Source of the DNA: Bacteroidota bacterium
Lineage (GTDB): Bacteria > Bacteroidota > Bacteroidia > B-17B0 > Aurantibacillaceae
DNA: 64,000 nt
Direction of reading: 5' to 3'
Assembly: GCA_030684395.1 (NCBI GenBank)
Contig: JAUXTT010000024.1
Span: 62,001-126,000 of the forward strand
The notes below the pieces were generated by a model. The model was not told the DNA's origin, searched no databases, and worked only from the letters and a program-made list of their open reading frames with translations. Made by a program: the position numbers and the translations under genes. Shown piece after piece: positions 41,720 to 51,664 of the stretch (the stretch's first letter is position 1; every line of letters begins with the position of its first letter).

Positions 41720-44280
41720 TATGCTAAACGTTCCTTCTTAAAATAATAAAATACACCACCAACAAGTACCAATAACAACAATACAGATCCAAACAAAGCA
41801 ATCTTTTCGCCTGTATAATATGTTTCGGGCTCAAACTTGAATTCGATATTATGTTTTCCTGCAGGTACTTTCATAGCACGTAAAACATAATCAGCGTTGA
41901 TGTGTTCTGTTAAATTACCATCTACATAAGCGTTCCATCCTTTAGGATAATAGATCTCAGAGAAAACCGCCAACTGATCTTTTTTTGCATTTGATTCGTA
42001 CACCAGTTTGTTTGGAGCATATGAAGTAAGCTTGATGGTTGCAGTTGAATCAAAAACAGGGTCAAAACCATTCAGACCTGCTTTGTACTTTTCGTTCACA
42101 ATTGCATACCAGCGTGGGTTCATTTCTCCCAGTTTGGTGATCTCTTCATCAGCACTTGGCACATAATTTATTTTGGTAACAAACCAGGCATTACCAAAAG
42201 CTGAACCATTTACCAATGCCGGAGACTCAGGGTTGTAAATAATATATTTGGTATTGAGCATGTTTAAAACATTTTGCTTTTTAAACATTGCTCTGATACT
42301 ACTGTCGGTTGCAGCACCTTGTAATGCAGTAACAACATTATTGTATTCAGGGTCAATTCTGAAATCAATCAATTCTGCATAGCGTTTTAACTTAGCACCA
42401 TGATAACCACCTATTGATTTATGGAAGTATGAAGTACCTGCATCATTAAATGGATTACCCAATTTAAGTACGCGGTAGTCCGGGTTTTTATCCGACAATA
42501 TAAATTCATCTGCTTTACTTGCGTAGTAAGGTGTTGTATTTTCTGATTTAGAAACATAATTTTCTTTATTCAGGTAACGTGCAACTACCGGCCACATATC
42601 TGCCAATACAAAAATTCCAAGTAATACACTCATAACGGTGAGTGATAATTTTTTTCTCACGAACATGATTATTACACCTGCTGTAAGAAGTACAAACACT
42701 AAAGTACGCAATACATCTGCTTTAAAAATCATTTGACGGGCCGATTCTACTTCGCTCATAAAAGGGGCAATATAATTTTCAATTTCTTGCTGAGAAACAT
42801 TTGGGTTAGCTTGCTTTTGTGAATTCACGATCTGAGCAAATTCATTTTCTGCCTGAAAATTTGTAAACATGCCGGGCATGAGGTAACACAATATCAGAAA
42901 ACCACCAACTATTCCAAAAGCCATATAACTTACTTTTTGCAAAGAGTATTCTTTTCCGAATAACTTCACTATACCATTTCCTTCTTTTAGATTTTTTACA
43001 ATTGCATCAATTGCCAGAATCGCCAATAAAGGAATCGTAAGTTCGGCAAGCACCAATATCATGGACACAGCTCGAAATTTATTATAGGCAGGAACATAAT
43101 CAAAAAAGATGTCGCTGAAACCCATGAAATTTTTTCCCCACGATAACATAATACTTAATAAAGTTCCTGCAAGCAAAGCCCATTTCAATGGTCCCTTTAT
43201 AACAAATAAACCCAATACAGCCAGTACGAACATAATAGCCCCAACGTAAACCGGCCCGGAAGTAAAAGGCTGATCTCCATAATAAGAACCAAATCCTCCC
43301 ACATTATCACGCATGTTTGGGTCAAGTTTTTTTAATACATCCTTATTACTTTTGCTGATCGGTTCGGAAGCACCTCCTTTAAAATTTGGAACCAATAATG
43401 TAAATGTTTCACCAACACCGTAACTCCATTGCGTTGCATATTGTTTATCCAATCCACTCGTAGCAATATCAGCATTGCTTTCTTTATTAGCTTTGATGGT
43501 TAATTCTGTTTTACCTCTTGTAGAATATTTTCCGTATTCATAAGTTGCCCAAAGATTGGTTGTATTGGGCAATACACCAATTACCGCTGCACCACCTAAG
43601 AACACGCAAGAAATTACAAAAGATCTAATTGTTTTTGTTTTAAAAGCAGCTACTAATTCAAACAGTGCAATAATAAACACCAACATAAATAAATAATAAG
43701 TGATCTGCACGTGATTTGCATATAGTTCTAAACCTGTGAACAAAGCAGTTAACGATGCACCCAAAATTCGCTTGCCTTTTAATGTGAGCAAAATAGATCC
43801 CAGTAATGGTGCCATGTATCCAATTGCATGTGCCTTCGAATTATGTCCTGCTTCTATTATAATAAAGAAATAAGAAGAAAAACCATATGCCAAAGCTCCA
43901 ACAATTGCCAGCCACGGATCTACTTTTAAACAAAGAAGTAAAATAAAAAAACCCATAAAATATAAAAACACCAAACCCGCCGGATGTGGCAACCATAACA
44001 TAAAAGCATTATCAATTTGTTTTAACCAGTTATTAGGATACAATGCTGAGATCTGATATGCAGGCATACCACCAAACATCGAATTGGTCCATAATGCCTC
44101 CTCACCCGTTTGCGCCCTGAAATCGACAATCTCTTTACTGGCACCTTTAAAGTTGATGATATCGCCCTGGCGCAACTCTTTTTTGTCCATTACTACCGGC
44201 TTAAAATAAAACACCGTAATGCAAACAAAAACAACTAATGCTGCAATGAAGGGTAATAGTTTTTTAATGTCAAACTTCAT
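41719..44280 (-). CDS. YfhO-family integral membrane glycosyltransferase-like protein
   Basis: An 853-residue protein with around twelve membrane segments. The N-terminal half begins with FIAALVVFVCITVFYF and carries the family stretch NSMFGGMPAYQISALYPNNW (the acidic/polar loop of GT-C enzymes). The C-terminal ~250 residues form an extracellular domain with SIGGYHGAKLKRYAELIDF and VFSEIYYPKGWNAYVDG, plus a last membrane segment. YfhO proteins are linked in Firmicutes to glycosylation of lipoteichoic acid and in Bacteroidota to unknown surface glycans. It is first of the operon with neuB and the TIM-barrel gene, which supports glycan decoration of the surface. Confidence 0.85.
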   Translation of the reverse strand: MKFDIKKLLPFIAALVVFVCITVFYFKPVVMDKKELRQGDIINFKGASKEIVDFRAQTGEEALWTNSMFGGMPAYQISALYPNNWLKQIDNAFMLWLPHPAGLVFLYFMGFFILLLCLKVDPWLAIVGALAYGFSSYFFIIIEAGHNSKAHAIGYMAPLLGSILLTLKGKRILGASLTALFTGLELYANHVQITYYLFMLVFIIALFELVAAFKTKTIRSFVISCVFLGGAAVIGVLPNTTNLWATYEYGKYSTRGKTELTIKANKESNADIATSGLDKQYATQWSYGVGETFTLLVPNFKGGASEPISKSNKDVLKKLDPNMRDNVGGFGSYYGDQPFTSGPVYVGAIMFVLAVLGLFVIKGPLKWALLAGTLLSIMLSWGKNFMGFSDIFFDYVPAYNKFRAVSMILVLAELTIPLLAILAIDAIVKNLKEGNGIVKLFGKEYSLQKVSYMAFGIVGGFLILCYLMPGMFTNFQAENEFAQIVNSQKQANPNVSQQEIENYIAPFMSEVESARQMIFKADVLRTLVFVLLTAGVIIMFVRKKLSLTVMSVLLGIFVLADMWPVVARYLNKENYVSKSENTTPYYASKADEFILSDKNPDYRVLKLGNPFNDAGTSYFHKSIGGYHGAKLKRYAELIDFRIDPEYNNVVTALQGAATDSSIRAMFKKQNVLNMLNTKYIIYNPESPALVNGSAFGNAWFVTKINYVPSADEEITKLGEMNPRWYAIVNEKYKAGLNGFDPVFDSTATIKLTSYAPNKLVYESNAKKDQLAVFSEIYYPKGWNAYVDGNLTEHINADYVLRAMKVPAGKHNIEFKFEPETYYTGEKIALFGSVLLLLVLVGGVFYYFKKERLA

Positions 44281-44358
44281 AATTGATTATTTAATGTACT
44301 GTTGAACCGATAAATTACCTTATTCAATCAGACTGGTTTTATTTGGATTAATAAATTC

Positions 44359-44577
44359 TTATTTTATTTCTTCAAAATCGGTGTATTCACTTTCATCTAT
44401 TTTTTTTGTTTTTTTTTGACCAGGGGTAACATTTTCAACATTTATTTTTCCCTCTCCGTTATAATGATGGTGATCGTGTTTTTGATAAACAACTGTTTTT
44501 CTATTACCACTAAAAAAGGCGTTGTAAAGCCGGTACAAAACCCACACTACAATTATTGTCCAAATTACGTCGCGCAT
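44359..44577 (-). CDS. DUF4834 family small membrane protein
   Basis: A 72-residue protein with one N-terminal membrane helix (VIWTIIVVWVLYRLYNAFF), a His-rich patch (KHDHHHYNGEG) and an acidic C-terminus. This matches DUF4834, a short family restricted to Bacteroidota as far as I know. The function is unknown. It lies between yfhO and pth on the same strand; in other Bacteroidota it is commonly next to pth. Confidence 0.8.
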   Translation of the reverse strand: MRDVIWTIIVVWVLYRLYNAFFSGNRKTVVYQKHDHHHYNGEGKINVENVTPGQKKTKKIDESEYTDFEEIK

Positions 44578-44670
44578 GTACTTTTATATAATGAGGAGCA
44601 AAAATAGTAAAATTCAGTACCAAAAAGCAGTAACCTACTGAAAGTCTGTATCCAAAAAATTGTTTATTTA

Positions 44671-45237
44671 TTACTTCGTATTAAAAACATTCATGGTTCT
44701 TTCCAAACCAATGAATGTAAAGGACTTGATTGCTTCCACAGCAATGTCAATTCTTTCCTTTACCAAAGGTCTTTCTTCCTCTGTCCATTTACCTAACACA
44801 AAATCCACTTGTTTTCCCTTCGAAAAAGCATTACTAATCCCAAACCTTAATCTCGGATATTCGCTGGTTCCCAACACTTCCTGAATATTTTTCAATCCAT
44901 TGTGTCCACCATCACTTCCTTTTGGCCCCATCCTTAACTTTCCCAACGGCAAAGCCAGTTCATCTACTAATACCAGCATATTTGATTTTTCAATCTTTTC
45001 CTGCTGCAACCAGTAATTAACCGCTTTTCCACTCAAATTCATATAGGTAGTGGGTTTTATTAAAATAATTGAACGCCCTTTTAACTTAAGATGGGCAACA
45101 TCCGCAAGCCTGTCAGACGAAAAACTGACTTTTTCCGTTTCAGCCAACTTATTTAGTACGTCAAATCCAATATTATGACGGGTTCCCTCATATTCCGGAC
45201 CTATATTTCCCAGTCCAACTATTAAAAACTTACTCAT
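44671..45237 (-). CDS. pth: Peptidyl-tRNA hydrolase
   Basis: A 188-residue enzyme that frees tRNA from peptidyl-tRNA dropped by ribosomes. Conserved parts: IVGLGNIGPEYEGTRHNIGF with the catalytic His, KPTTYMNLSGKAVNYWL, ALPLGKLRMGPKGSDGGHNG, LKNI and RLRFGI. Length is normal for the bacterial Pth family. It is followed by DUF4834 after 93 bp. Confidence 0.93.
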   Translation of the reverse strand: MSKFLIVGLGNIGPEYEGTRHNIGFDVLNKLAETEKVSFSSDRLADVAHLKLKGRSIILIKPTTYMNLSGKAVNYWLQQEKIEKSNMLVLVDELALPLGKLRMGPKGSDGGHNGLKNIQEVLGTSEYPRLRFGISNAFSKGKQVDFVLGKWTEEERPLVKERIDIAVEAIKSFTFIGLERTMNVFNTK

Positions 45238-45472
45238 TTTGCGAATTTACGGTAATTTTTAACAAATTGTTTTGCATAGTGATTTACCACTTATCAAAAG
45301 AAAATGACCACTTATAAAGTAATGTTGCCCAGATACAACCCGCCGGTAGTTATCCCATATTAATAAATGTAACTTAGTTAAAGTTTAAAATATTGATTAC
45401 TACTATAAATGAGAGGAGGAAATGGAGGGAGAAAACGAAAAAATCAATGACAAGCGGCAAAATGTTAAAATT
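45238..45472. other. Divergent intergenic region, upstream part
   Basis: About 235 bases between pth and the promoter of the first T9SS cargo gene. No gene or RNA recognised. There is a purine-rich stretch (GAGAGGAGGAAATGGAGGGA, near 45411-45430) that is unusual for this genome but has no assigned role. Confidence 0.35.
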
Positions 45473-45504
45473 ATTTGTTTCGAAAAAACAAATTCTTATG
45501 TTTG
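45473..45504 (+). promoter_or_regulatory. Promoter with overlapping inverted repeat for the first T9SS cargo gene
   Basis: TTTG (45474-45477) and TATGTTTG (45497-45504) are 19 bp apart, the Bacteroidota layout. The -33 element sits in the dyad ATTTGTTT (45473-45480) and AAACAAAT (45486-45493). The -7 region shares AATTCTTATnTTTG with the promoter at 18588-18619. Confidence 0.65.
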
Positions 45505-45548
45505 CCAATCTGAATTAGTAACAATTAAATAATCAAAAATCAATAAAA

Positions 45549-47690
45549 ATGAAAAAATCGCTACTTTTAAGTACAGCATTGTTGGTTGGAGTTGGTGCTT
45601 TTGCACAATCAAATCGTCAAGCTCGAATTGGTGTGTTGTATCCAAAAGTTCGTCCTGCAGCAATTGATGCAGTAGAAGGAACTTCAACTCAAAAAACAGT
45701 TAAGCCTAATGTAAATGGGGTTCAAACATCTAACTTGTTTGGTAACTCAAGAAACGGATTTGGTACTCTTGTAGAGGTTACCAACCCTTTGCATTATAAT
45801 GCGGATCTTAACATGCTTGCATTTACACAACGTTTACCTGTTCTTTCTTCATGGCCTGTTACAGGTTTACCTACAGGAAGTGGAGTAAGTGGTTATCAGG
45901 TAACTATGGCTTCTACTGATAATGGTCAAACCTGGGATGGTGTTTGTTATTACTCAAACGCAACTTATTGGGGTCGTTACCCAAGTGGTGTAATTGCTAA
46001 CCCCATCGGAAATACCAATTCAGCTCTAGCAAAATTTGTTGCCACAGGCCCTTGTACTGGATCTCCAGGCGGATGGTGGGGTAATTTTTTCGCTTCTGTT
46101 CCCGTGGATTCAGCTGTAGGTACTAATAATGTAGTCGGTGGTGATGAACAGGCTATGGATATTACAAATCAAAATGCTGCTACGTTAACTTATTTTTCTT
46201 CTTACAATACTGTTGCAAACGGTTCTACCGTTTGGACTGGAGTTAGAAAGTCTAATGGAACAGATTTCTACGGTTCAGCAGTTATTAAAGGTACTCCTGG
46301 AGCTACTGTAAATGATCCATACACATGGACTCAGGATTCAGTTACTTTTGGTCCTTTTGCTGTTAACACTGGCGGAGATTATGCTGCAAGCGAGCCTAAA
46401 ATTGCTTTTTCACCTGATGGACAAACTGGTTATATCGTAATCAATGGTGTATTAGCTTCTGCTACAGGTGAAGCTACTAAATCACTTCAGCCAAATGTTT
46501 GGAAATCTACTGATGCTGGTGCAAACTGGTCTTTGGTTAACCAAAACTACAACTGGAGATTAAATCACCCTGAAATTCTTTGTAATCTTATCCCAACTGC
46601 GGATGACAGTAGCTGGACAGGTTTAACAAATGAATCTTACCCTGCATTCTTTGATGCGCATGGTGGATCAATTACAGTTGATAACAACGGTAAACTACAT
46701 TATGTAACAACTGTTGTTCCTGCTTATTCTTCTCACCCTGATTCATTATTCTATCTTTACGCTTCTACTGATAACGTTCTTGACTGGGGTTTTTCTTATA
46801 CTCAAAATGATGATTTAGATAAACCTTGGATCTATGATTTCACTACTAATGGTAATGGAACTTGGGATCAAAAATTAGTTGGTAAATTATACACAAGAAG
46901 TATTAAAGATGATGATTTAGTTCCTGATCCTGCTGCATGGACTACAGATGGTACTGCTCCTATGGATTACAGTAACCGCGTTCGTGTTTCAAGAAGTAAT
47001 GATGGAACAAAATTATTCTATTCTTGGACTGATGGCGATACAACAAACATTATTGCAGGACCACCGGCAACTTATCACGCAAACACTTATCCTAACGTAG
47101 AATACAAAGGATACGATGTTGCAAGTGATATGTTTAGCCCAACAAAAGAGATGTCGGCATTCGACGCTGCTGAAGGTGGATACTACAATCATTACACTTC
47201 TCCAATTGTTATGCCTACAGGTACTGGTTACAGAATTCCTGCAGTTTATATCAGTTCTCAGGATGGTAACTTAAATGCAACAAATGCTATTGACTACAAC
47301 TACATTTCTGATTTAGAAATTGCTAACACTGAATACACAGAGACCATCGTTTCTAACACAAACCTTGTTTCAGACCAAAATATTTGTGTTGATGTTAATA
47401 CTGTAGGTATAAAGCAAGTTGCAGGAACATTAATTTCAGGTGTTAGCCAAAACTTCCCTAATCCATTCAGTGCTTCTTCAACAGTTAAAGTTAACTTAAA
47501 CAAATCAGAGAACATTACTTTGAACGTTATGAATAATATCGGTCAGGTTGTTGCAACTCAAACTGTAAAAGGTAATGCAGGTTCAAACGAACTTACTATT
47601 GATGCTGCTAACTTAAGTAATGGCATTTATTTTTACTCTGTTATTGCAGGCGACTCAAAAGTTACCCGTAAAATGACAATTGTAAAATAA
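45549..47690 (+). CDS. T9SS type A secreted protein with Asp-box motifs, copy 1
   Basis: A 713-residue exported protein with a signal peptide (KKSLLLSTALLVGVGAFAQ). The body has sialidase-like Asp-box motifs STDNGQTW and STDAGANW, so a beta-propeller fold is likely, and the C-terminus is a T9SS type A sorting domain (VSQNFPNPFSASSTVKVNL, LSNGIYFYSVIAGDSKVTRK). Catalytic residues of sialidases are not evident. Codon choice is strongly biased to T-ending codons (GCT, GTT, ACT), which together with the strong promoter and terminator suggests high expression. The next gene is a close paralogue in tandem. It could be a major surface or adhesin-like protein, but the function is not known. Confidence 0.85.
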   Translation: MKKSLLLSTALLVGVGAFAQSNRQARIGVLYPKVRPAAIDAVEGTSTQKTVKPNVNGVQTSNLFGNSRNGFGTLVEVTNPLHYNADLNMLAFTQRLPVLSSWPVTGLPTGSGVSGYQVTMASTDNGQTWDGVCYYSNATYWGRYPSGVIANPIGNTNSALAKFVATGPCTGSPGGWWGNFFASVPVDSAVGTNNVVGGDEQAMDITNQNAATLTYFSSYNTVANGSTVWTGVRKSNGTDFYGSAVIKGTPGATVNDPYTWTQDSVTFGPFAVNTGGDYAASEPKIAFSPDGQTGYIVINGVLASATGEATKSLQPNVWKSTDAGANWSLVNQNYNWRLNHPEILCNLIPTADDSSWTGLTNESYPAFFDAHGGSITVDNNGKLHYVTTVVPAYSSHPDSLFYLYASTDNVLDWGFSYTQNDDLDKPWIYDFTTNGNGTWDQKLVGKLYTRSIKDDDLVPDPAAWTTDGTAPMDYSNRVRVSRSNDGTKLFYSWTDGDTTNIIAGPPATYHANTYPNVEYKGYDVASDMFSPTKEMSAFDAAEGGYYNHYTSPIVMPTGTGYRIPAVYISSQDGNLNATNAIDYNYISDLEIANTEYTETIVSNTNLVSDQNICVDVNTVGIKQVAGTLISGVSQNFPNPFSASSTVKVNLNKSENITLNVMNNIGQVVATQTVKGNAGSNELTIDAANLSNGIYFYSVIAGDSKVTRKMTIVK

Positions 47691-47713
47691 TTAAAGCATA
47701 GCTTTTTATTATT

Positions 47714-47750
47714 AGAGCCCCCAAAACATTTTCGGGGGCTCTTTTTTTAA
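47714..47750 (+). terminator. Rho-independent terminator between the tandem T9SS genes
   Basis: Stem AGAGCCCCC (47714-47722) and GGGGGCTCT (47734-47742) with an 11-base loop, then seven T. It would separate the expression of the two paralogues. Confidence 0.9.
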
Positions 47751-47786
47751 GTTTCATTTTATAATTAAATCAACTAAATTAAACTC

Positions 47787-49901
47787 ATGAAAAAATCATT
47801 ACTACTAAGTACAGCGCTATTGATTGGTGCAGGTGCAATTGCACAAACCAATCGTATGGCTCTTCCGGGAAAACTGTGCCCTAAGGTACGTACAGCTCCG
47901 GTTATTGATCTTACTGAAGGAACTTCAGTGCAAAAAGCAAAAAAATCAGTTAACGGAATTCAAACTTCTGTATTGGTTAGTAACTCAAGAAATGGTTACG
48001 GGACTTTGAATGAAGAAAATAACATCATCCATTACAATCAGGATCTTAATATGGTTGCAATTACAAACCGTATACCTGTAGTTGGTACATGGCCGGTAAC
48101 AGGCTTACCTACAGGAAATGGTGTTTCCGGATTTATGGTTACACATTATTCTACAGATAATGGTGCAAACTGGGCTGGTGTATGTTATGCTAACAATGGA
48201 ACTGACTGGTCACGTCATCCAAGTGGTGTTATTGCTAATGCGCCGGGAAATACAAACCCTTCATTAGCAAAATTTGTTTGTGTAGGACCTGCATTATTAG
48301 GAGGAACTGACTTTAAAGGTAGTTATTTTGCAAGTGTAGCTGCAGACAGTGTTGGTAACGTAACAACAAACGATCAGCAAACGGTAGATGCATCTCCAGG
48401 ATCAGGTACTTTTGCTGACGGATCTTCTGTTTATTTTAATAATTTAATTTCAAACGGAACAACTGTTTGGGCTGCTGCCAGAAAAGAAAGTATGGCAGGA
48501 TTTGTAGATCAGGGAGCTTCTATTTTCAAAGGTACTACTTCAGGTGCTGCTTATACCTGGACTCAGGACGACACCTCTTTTGGTACATATATGATAAATG
48601 CAGGTGGAACTTACTATTGTTCAACTCCTAAAATTGCCTTCTCTCCTGATGGAATGACAGGTTATGTTTTAGTAAACGGAATTTTGGCAGGTGCTACAGG
48701 TGAAAATGCTGCGGCTCTTCAACCAAATCTATGGAAATCAACTGATGCAGGTACAACCTGGAATTTAGTAAATGCAAATTATAACTGGAGAGGAAATCAT
48801 CCTGAAATGTTATGTAATTTAATTCCAACTGCAAATGATTCTATTTGGAATACTACAGGTGTTAACGAGACTTACCCTGCATTTTTAGATGCTCACGGAG
48901 GAGGAATAACTGTAGATAATAATGGTGTTTTACATTACGTAACTACTGTAACTCCTGCATATTCTTCTCATCCTGACTCAGCTTATTACATCTTTGGTCA
49001 GTACGGATTTAGTTATGTACAAAACGATGATTTAGATAAGCCTTGGATCTATGATTTAACCACAACAGGTAATGGTACATGGAATCAAAAATTAATCGGT
49101 AAATTATTTACCAGAAATATTGAAGATACAGATGTAGTTCCGGATCCTGCAGCATGGACTCAAGACGGAACTGCTCCATTAGAGTACACAAACCGTATTC
49201 GTGTATCAAGAAGTACAGATGGAACAAAAATATTCTATAGCTGGACAGATGGTGATACAACAAGTATTGTTGCAGGCCCACCTGATACTTACCACGCTAA
49301 CACATACCCTAACATAGAATACAAAGGTTATGATGTTGCTTCAGGTATGTTTAGCCTTACCAAAGAAATGTCGGCATTCGACGCTGCTGAAGGTGGTTAC
49401 TACAACCATTATACTTCAACAATTTCAATGCCTACAGGTACTGGTTACAGAATTCCTGCAGTTTATATTTCTTCTCAGGATGGTAATCTAAACTTACTTA
49501 ATCCTATTGATTATAATTATATTAATGATATGGAAATCAATAACACAGAATATACTGAAACTATTGTTGCTAATACTAACATTATTTCTGATCAACTTTT
49601 ATGTGTTAATGTTGTTGGTCTTAAAGAAGTTGCAGGTACATCAATTTCAGGTGTTAGCCAAAACTTCCCTAACCCATTCACAACTAATTCTACAGTTAAA
49701 GTTAACCTAAACAAGTCTGAGAACATTACTTTGAACGTTATGAATAATATCGGTCAGGTTGTTGCAACTCAAACTGTAAAAGGTAATGCAGGTTCTAACG
49801 AACTTACTGTTGATGCTGCTAACTTAAGTAATGGTGTTTATTTCTACTCTGTTATTGCAGGTAACTCTAAAGTTACCCGCAAAATGACGATTGTGAAATA
49901 A
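47787..49901 (+). CDS. T9SS type A secreted protein with Asp-box motifs, copy 2
   Basis: A 704-residue paralogue of the preceding gene, aligned along nearly all of its length: signal peptide (KKSLLLSTALLIGAGAIAQ), Asp-box motifs (STDNGANW, STDAGTTW), shared blocks such as FSPDG-TGY, DDLDKPWIYD and MSAFDAAEGGYYNHYTS, and a type A sorting domain. The last ~75 codons are nearly identical at DNA level to copy 1, while the N-terminal two thirds have diverged, which suggests recent gene conversion or strong constraint at the 3' end. No exact promoter box is visible in the 96-bp spacer, so it may depend on read-through past the terminator. Confidence 0.85.
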   Translation: MKKSLLLSTALLIGAGAIAQTNRMALPGKLCPKVRTAPVIDLTEGTSVQKAKKSVNGIQTSVLVSNSRNGYGTLNEENNIIHYNQDLNMVAITNRIPVVGTWPVTGLPTGNGVSGFMVTHYSTDNGANWAGVCYANNGTDWSRHPSGVIANAPGNTNPSLAKFVCVGPALLGGTDFKGSYFASVAADSVGNVTTNDQQTVDASPGSGTFADGSSVYFNNLISNGTTVWAAARKESMAGFVDQGASIFKGTTSGAAYTWTQDDTSFGTYMINAGGTYYCSTPKIAFSPDGMTGYVLVNGILAGATGENAAALQPNLWKSTDAGTTWNLVNANYNWRGNHPEMLCNLIPTANDSIWNTTGVNETYPAFLDAHGGGITVDNNGVLHYVTTVTPAYSSHPDSAYYIFGQYGFSYVQNDDLDKPWIYDLTTTGNGTWNQKLIGKLFTRNIEDTDVVPDPAAWTQDGTAPLEYTNRIRVSRSTDGTKIFYSWTDGDTTSIVAGPPDTYHANTYPNIEYKGYDVASGMFSLTKEMSAFDAAEGGYYNHYTSTISMPTGTGYRIPAVYISSQDGNLNLLNPIDYNYINDMEINNTEYTETIVANTNIISDQLLCVNVVGLKEVAGTSISGVSQNFPNPFTTNSTVKVNLNKSENITLNVMNNIGQVVATQTVKGNAGSNELTVDAANLSNGVYFYSVIAGNSKVTRKMTIVK

Positions 49902-49921
49902 TCGATTCTCTCTAATTACTT

Positions 49922-49951
49922 AAAAGCCCGACCATTAAGTCGGGCTTTTTT
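49922..49951 (+). terminator. Rho-independent terminator
   Basis: Stem AAAAGCCCGAC (49922-49932) and GTCGGGCTTTT (49939-49949) with a 6-base loop and a T run. It ends the second T9SS cargo gene. Confidence 0.9.
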
Positions 49952-50051
49952 GTTAATAACCACCTGCTAACTTTTTATAATTATTTATTTTCTCTAAGCC
50001 ACGATTTTGCCGTAAATTTAAAGTCCCTTATCCGATAAGAGAAGAAAGCAC

Positions 50052-51641
50052 ATGAACCCTATAGAAAACAAAAACAGACCCAAGCTTAAAGCTACAACCT
50101 ATTCTCCCATTCTTTTGGATGGTAAACTGCAGCCACAAGCTGTGGAGCTTGAAGAAGCAGTATTAGGTGCCATGATGCTGGAGAAAGAAGCATTGAGTCA
50201 GGTTATTGATATTTTAAAACCCGAATCATTTTACAAACCTGCTCATCAGGCAATATACCGTGCTATTGTTGAATTGTTTACGGGTTCGGAACCAGTTGAT
50301 ATTTTAACCGTTACTACGCAATTAAAAAAGGCAGGAGAACTGGAAATTGCAGGCGGTGCTTATGGTGTGTCTCAACTTACCAATCGTGTTGCCTCTTCCG
50401 CAAATATTGAATACCATGCACGTATCGTTGCACAGAAGTTTTTACAACGTGAATTGATCCGCTTAAGTACTGATACCATTAACAAATCATACGAAGAATC
50501 TACGGACGTGTTCGACTTGTTGGATACTGCTACAAAAAACATCTTCGAATTAGTTGACTCCAACGTTCGTAAACAACACGATAAAATGAGTTCGTTGATC
50601 GCCGAAGCAATCAAACAAATTGAAATAGCAGGCACGCAAACAAGTGGTGTTACAGGTGTTCCTAGTGGTTTCACTGCATTAGACAGAATTACTTCAGGCT
50701 GGCAAAAAAGTGACCTGGTTATTTTAGCTGCTCGTCCCGGTATGGGAAAAACCGCATTCGTATTAACGATTGCAAGAAATGCGTCTGTAGAATTTACCAG
50801 ACCAACTGCTTTGTTTTCTTTGGAGATGTCTTCCTTACAATTAGTAAATCGTTTGATTTCCGGTGAAGCTGAATTAAATCAGGATAAGATCCGTAAAGGT
50901 AATTTAGAACCTTACGAGTGGCAACAATTAAACTCTCGTATCAACGCATTGGCAAAAGCACCTTTGTACATTGATGATACTCCAGCACTTTCTATTTTTG
51001 AATTACGCGCAAAAGCCCGTCGTTTAAAAGAAAATTTCGGTATTGAAATGATCATCATCGATTACTTGCAGTTGATGACTGCAGGCTCTGATAACAAAGG
51101 AAATCGTGAGCAAGAGATCTCTTATATTTCACGTTCATTAAAAGGATTAGCAAAGGAATTAAATGTTCCAATCATTGCACTTTCACAGTTAAGTCGTAGT
51201 GTGGAAACAAGAGCATCAGGAAGTAAACGACCTATGCTAAGTGACCTTCGTGAATCAGGAGCTATTGAGCAGGATGCCGATATGGTATTGTTCATTTACC
51301 GTCCTGAATATTACGGTTTAACAGAAGATGAAAATGGAAATTCTACCAAAGGAAAAGCCGAAGTTATTATTGCTAAAAACCGTAACGGTTCGTTGGAAGA
51401 TGTGCCTTTACGTTTTATAGGGCAGTTTGCGAAATTTGCTGATCTCGATTATCAGGAAGATACTAATGCATTATATAACCCAAGTTCAGGCTTAACACCT
51501 TCAGAAGAATTCTTTGCAGGAACCGGCCCACAAACAAAAACAATTGCATCAAAAAATTGGGAAAATGATGACTCTACCAATTTGGGCGCAAACGACATTA
51601 AACGTGCTAACCCAAATCAGGATATTGAAGAACCGTTTTAA
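50052..51641 (+). CDS. dnaB: Replicative DNA helicase
   Basis: A 529-residue helicase that unwinds DNA at the replication fork. The N-terminal DnaB domain (ELEEAVLGAMMLEKEAL, FYKPAHQAIYRAI) is followed by the RecA-like helicase domain with Walker A AARPGMGKTAFVL, FSLEMSSLQLVNRL, Walker B IIIDYLQLM, and LSQLSRSVETR and SDLRESGAIEQDAD. There is no intein. The C-terminal ~60 residues are a polar tail. It is followed by the ACMSD-like gene 23 bp later on the same strand. Confidence 0.95.
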   Translation: MNPIENKNRPKLKATTYSPILLDGKLQPQAVELEEAVLGAMMLEKEALSQVIDILKPESFYKPAHQAIYRAIVELFTGSEPVDILTVTTQLKKAGELEIAGGAYGVSQLTNRVASSANIEYHARIVAQKFLQRELIRLSTDTINKSYEESTDVFDLLDTATKNIFELVDSNVRKQHDKMSSLIAEAIKQIEIAGTQTSGVTGVPSGFTALDRITSGWQKSDLVILAARPGMGKTAFVLTIARNASVEFTRPTALFSLEMSSLQLVNRLISGEAELNQDKIRKGNLEPYEWQQLNSRINALAKAPLYIDDTPALSIFELRAKARRLKENFGIEMIIIDYLQLMTAGSDNKGNREQEISYISRSLKGLAKELNVPIIALSQLSRSVETRASGSKRPMLSDLRESGAIEQDADMVLFIYRPEYYGLTEDENGNSTKGKAEVIIAKNRNGSLEDVPLRFIGQFAKFADLDYQEDTNALYNPSSGLTPSEEFFAGTGPQTKTIASKNWENDDSTNLGANDIKRANPNQDIEEPF

Positions 51642-51664
51642 TCAATACAATTATTAAAGAGATT

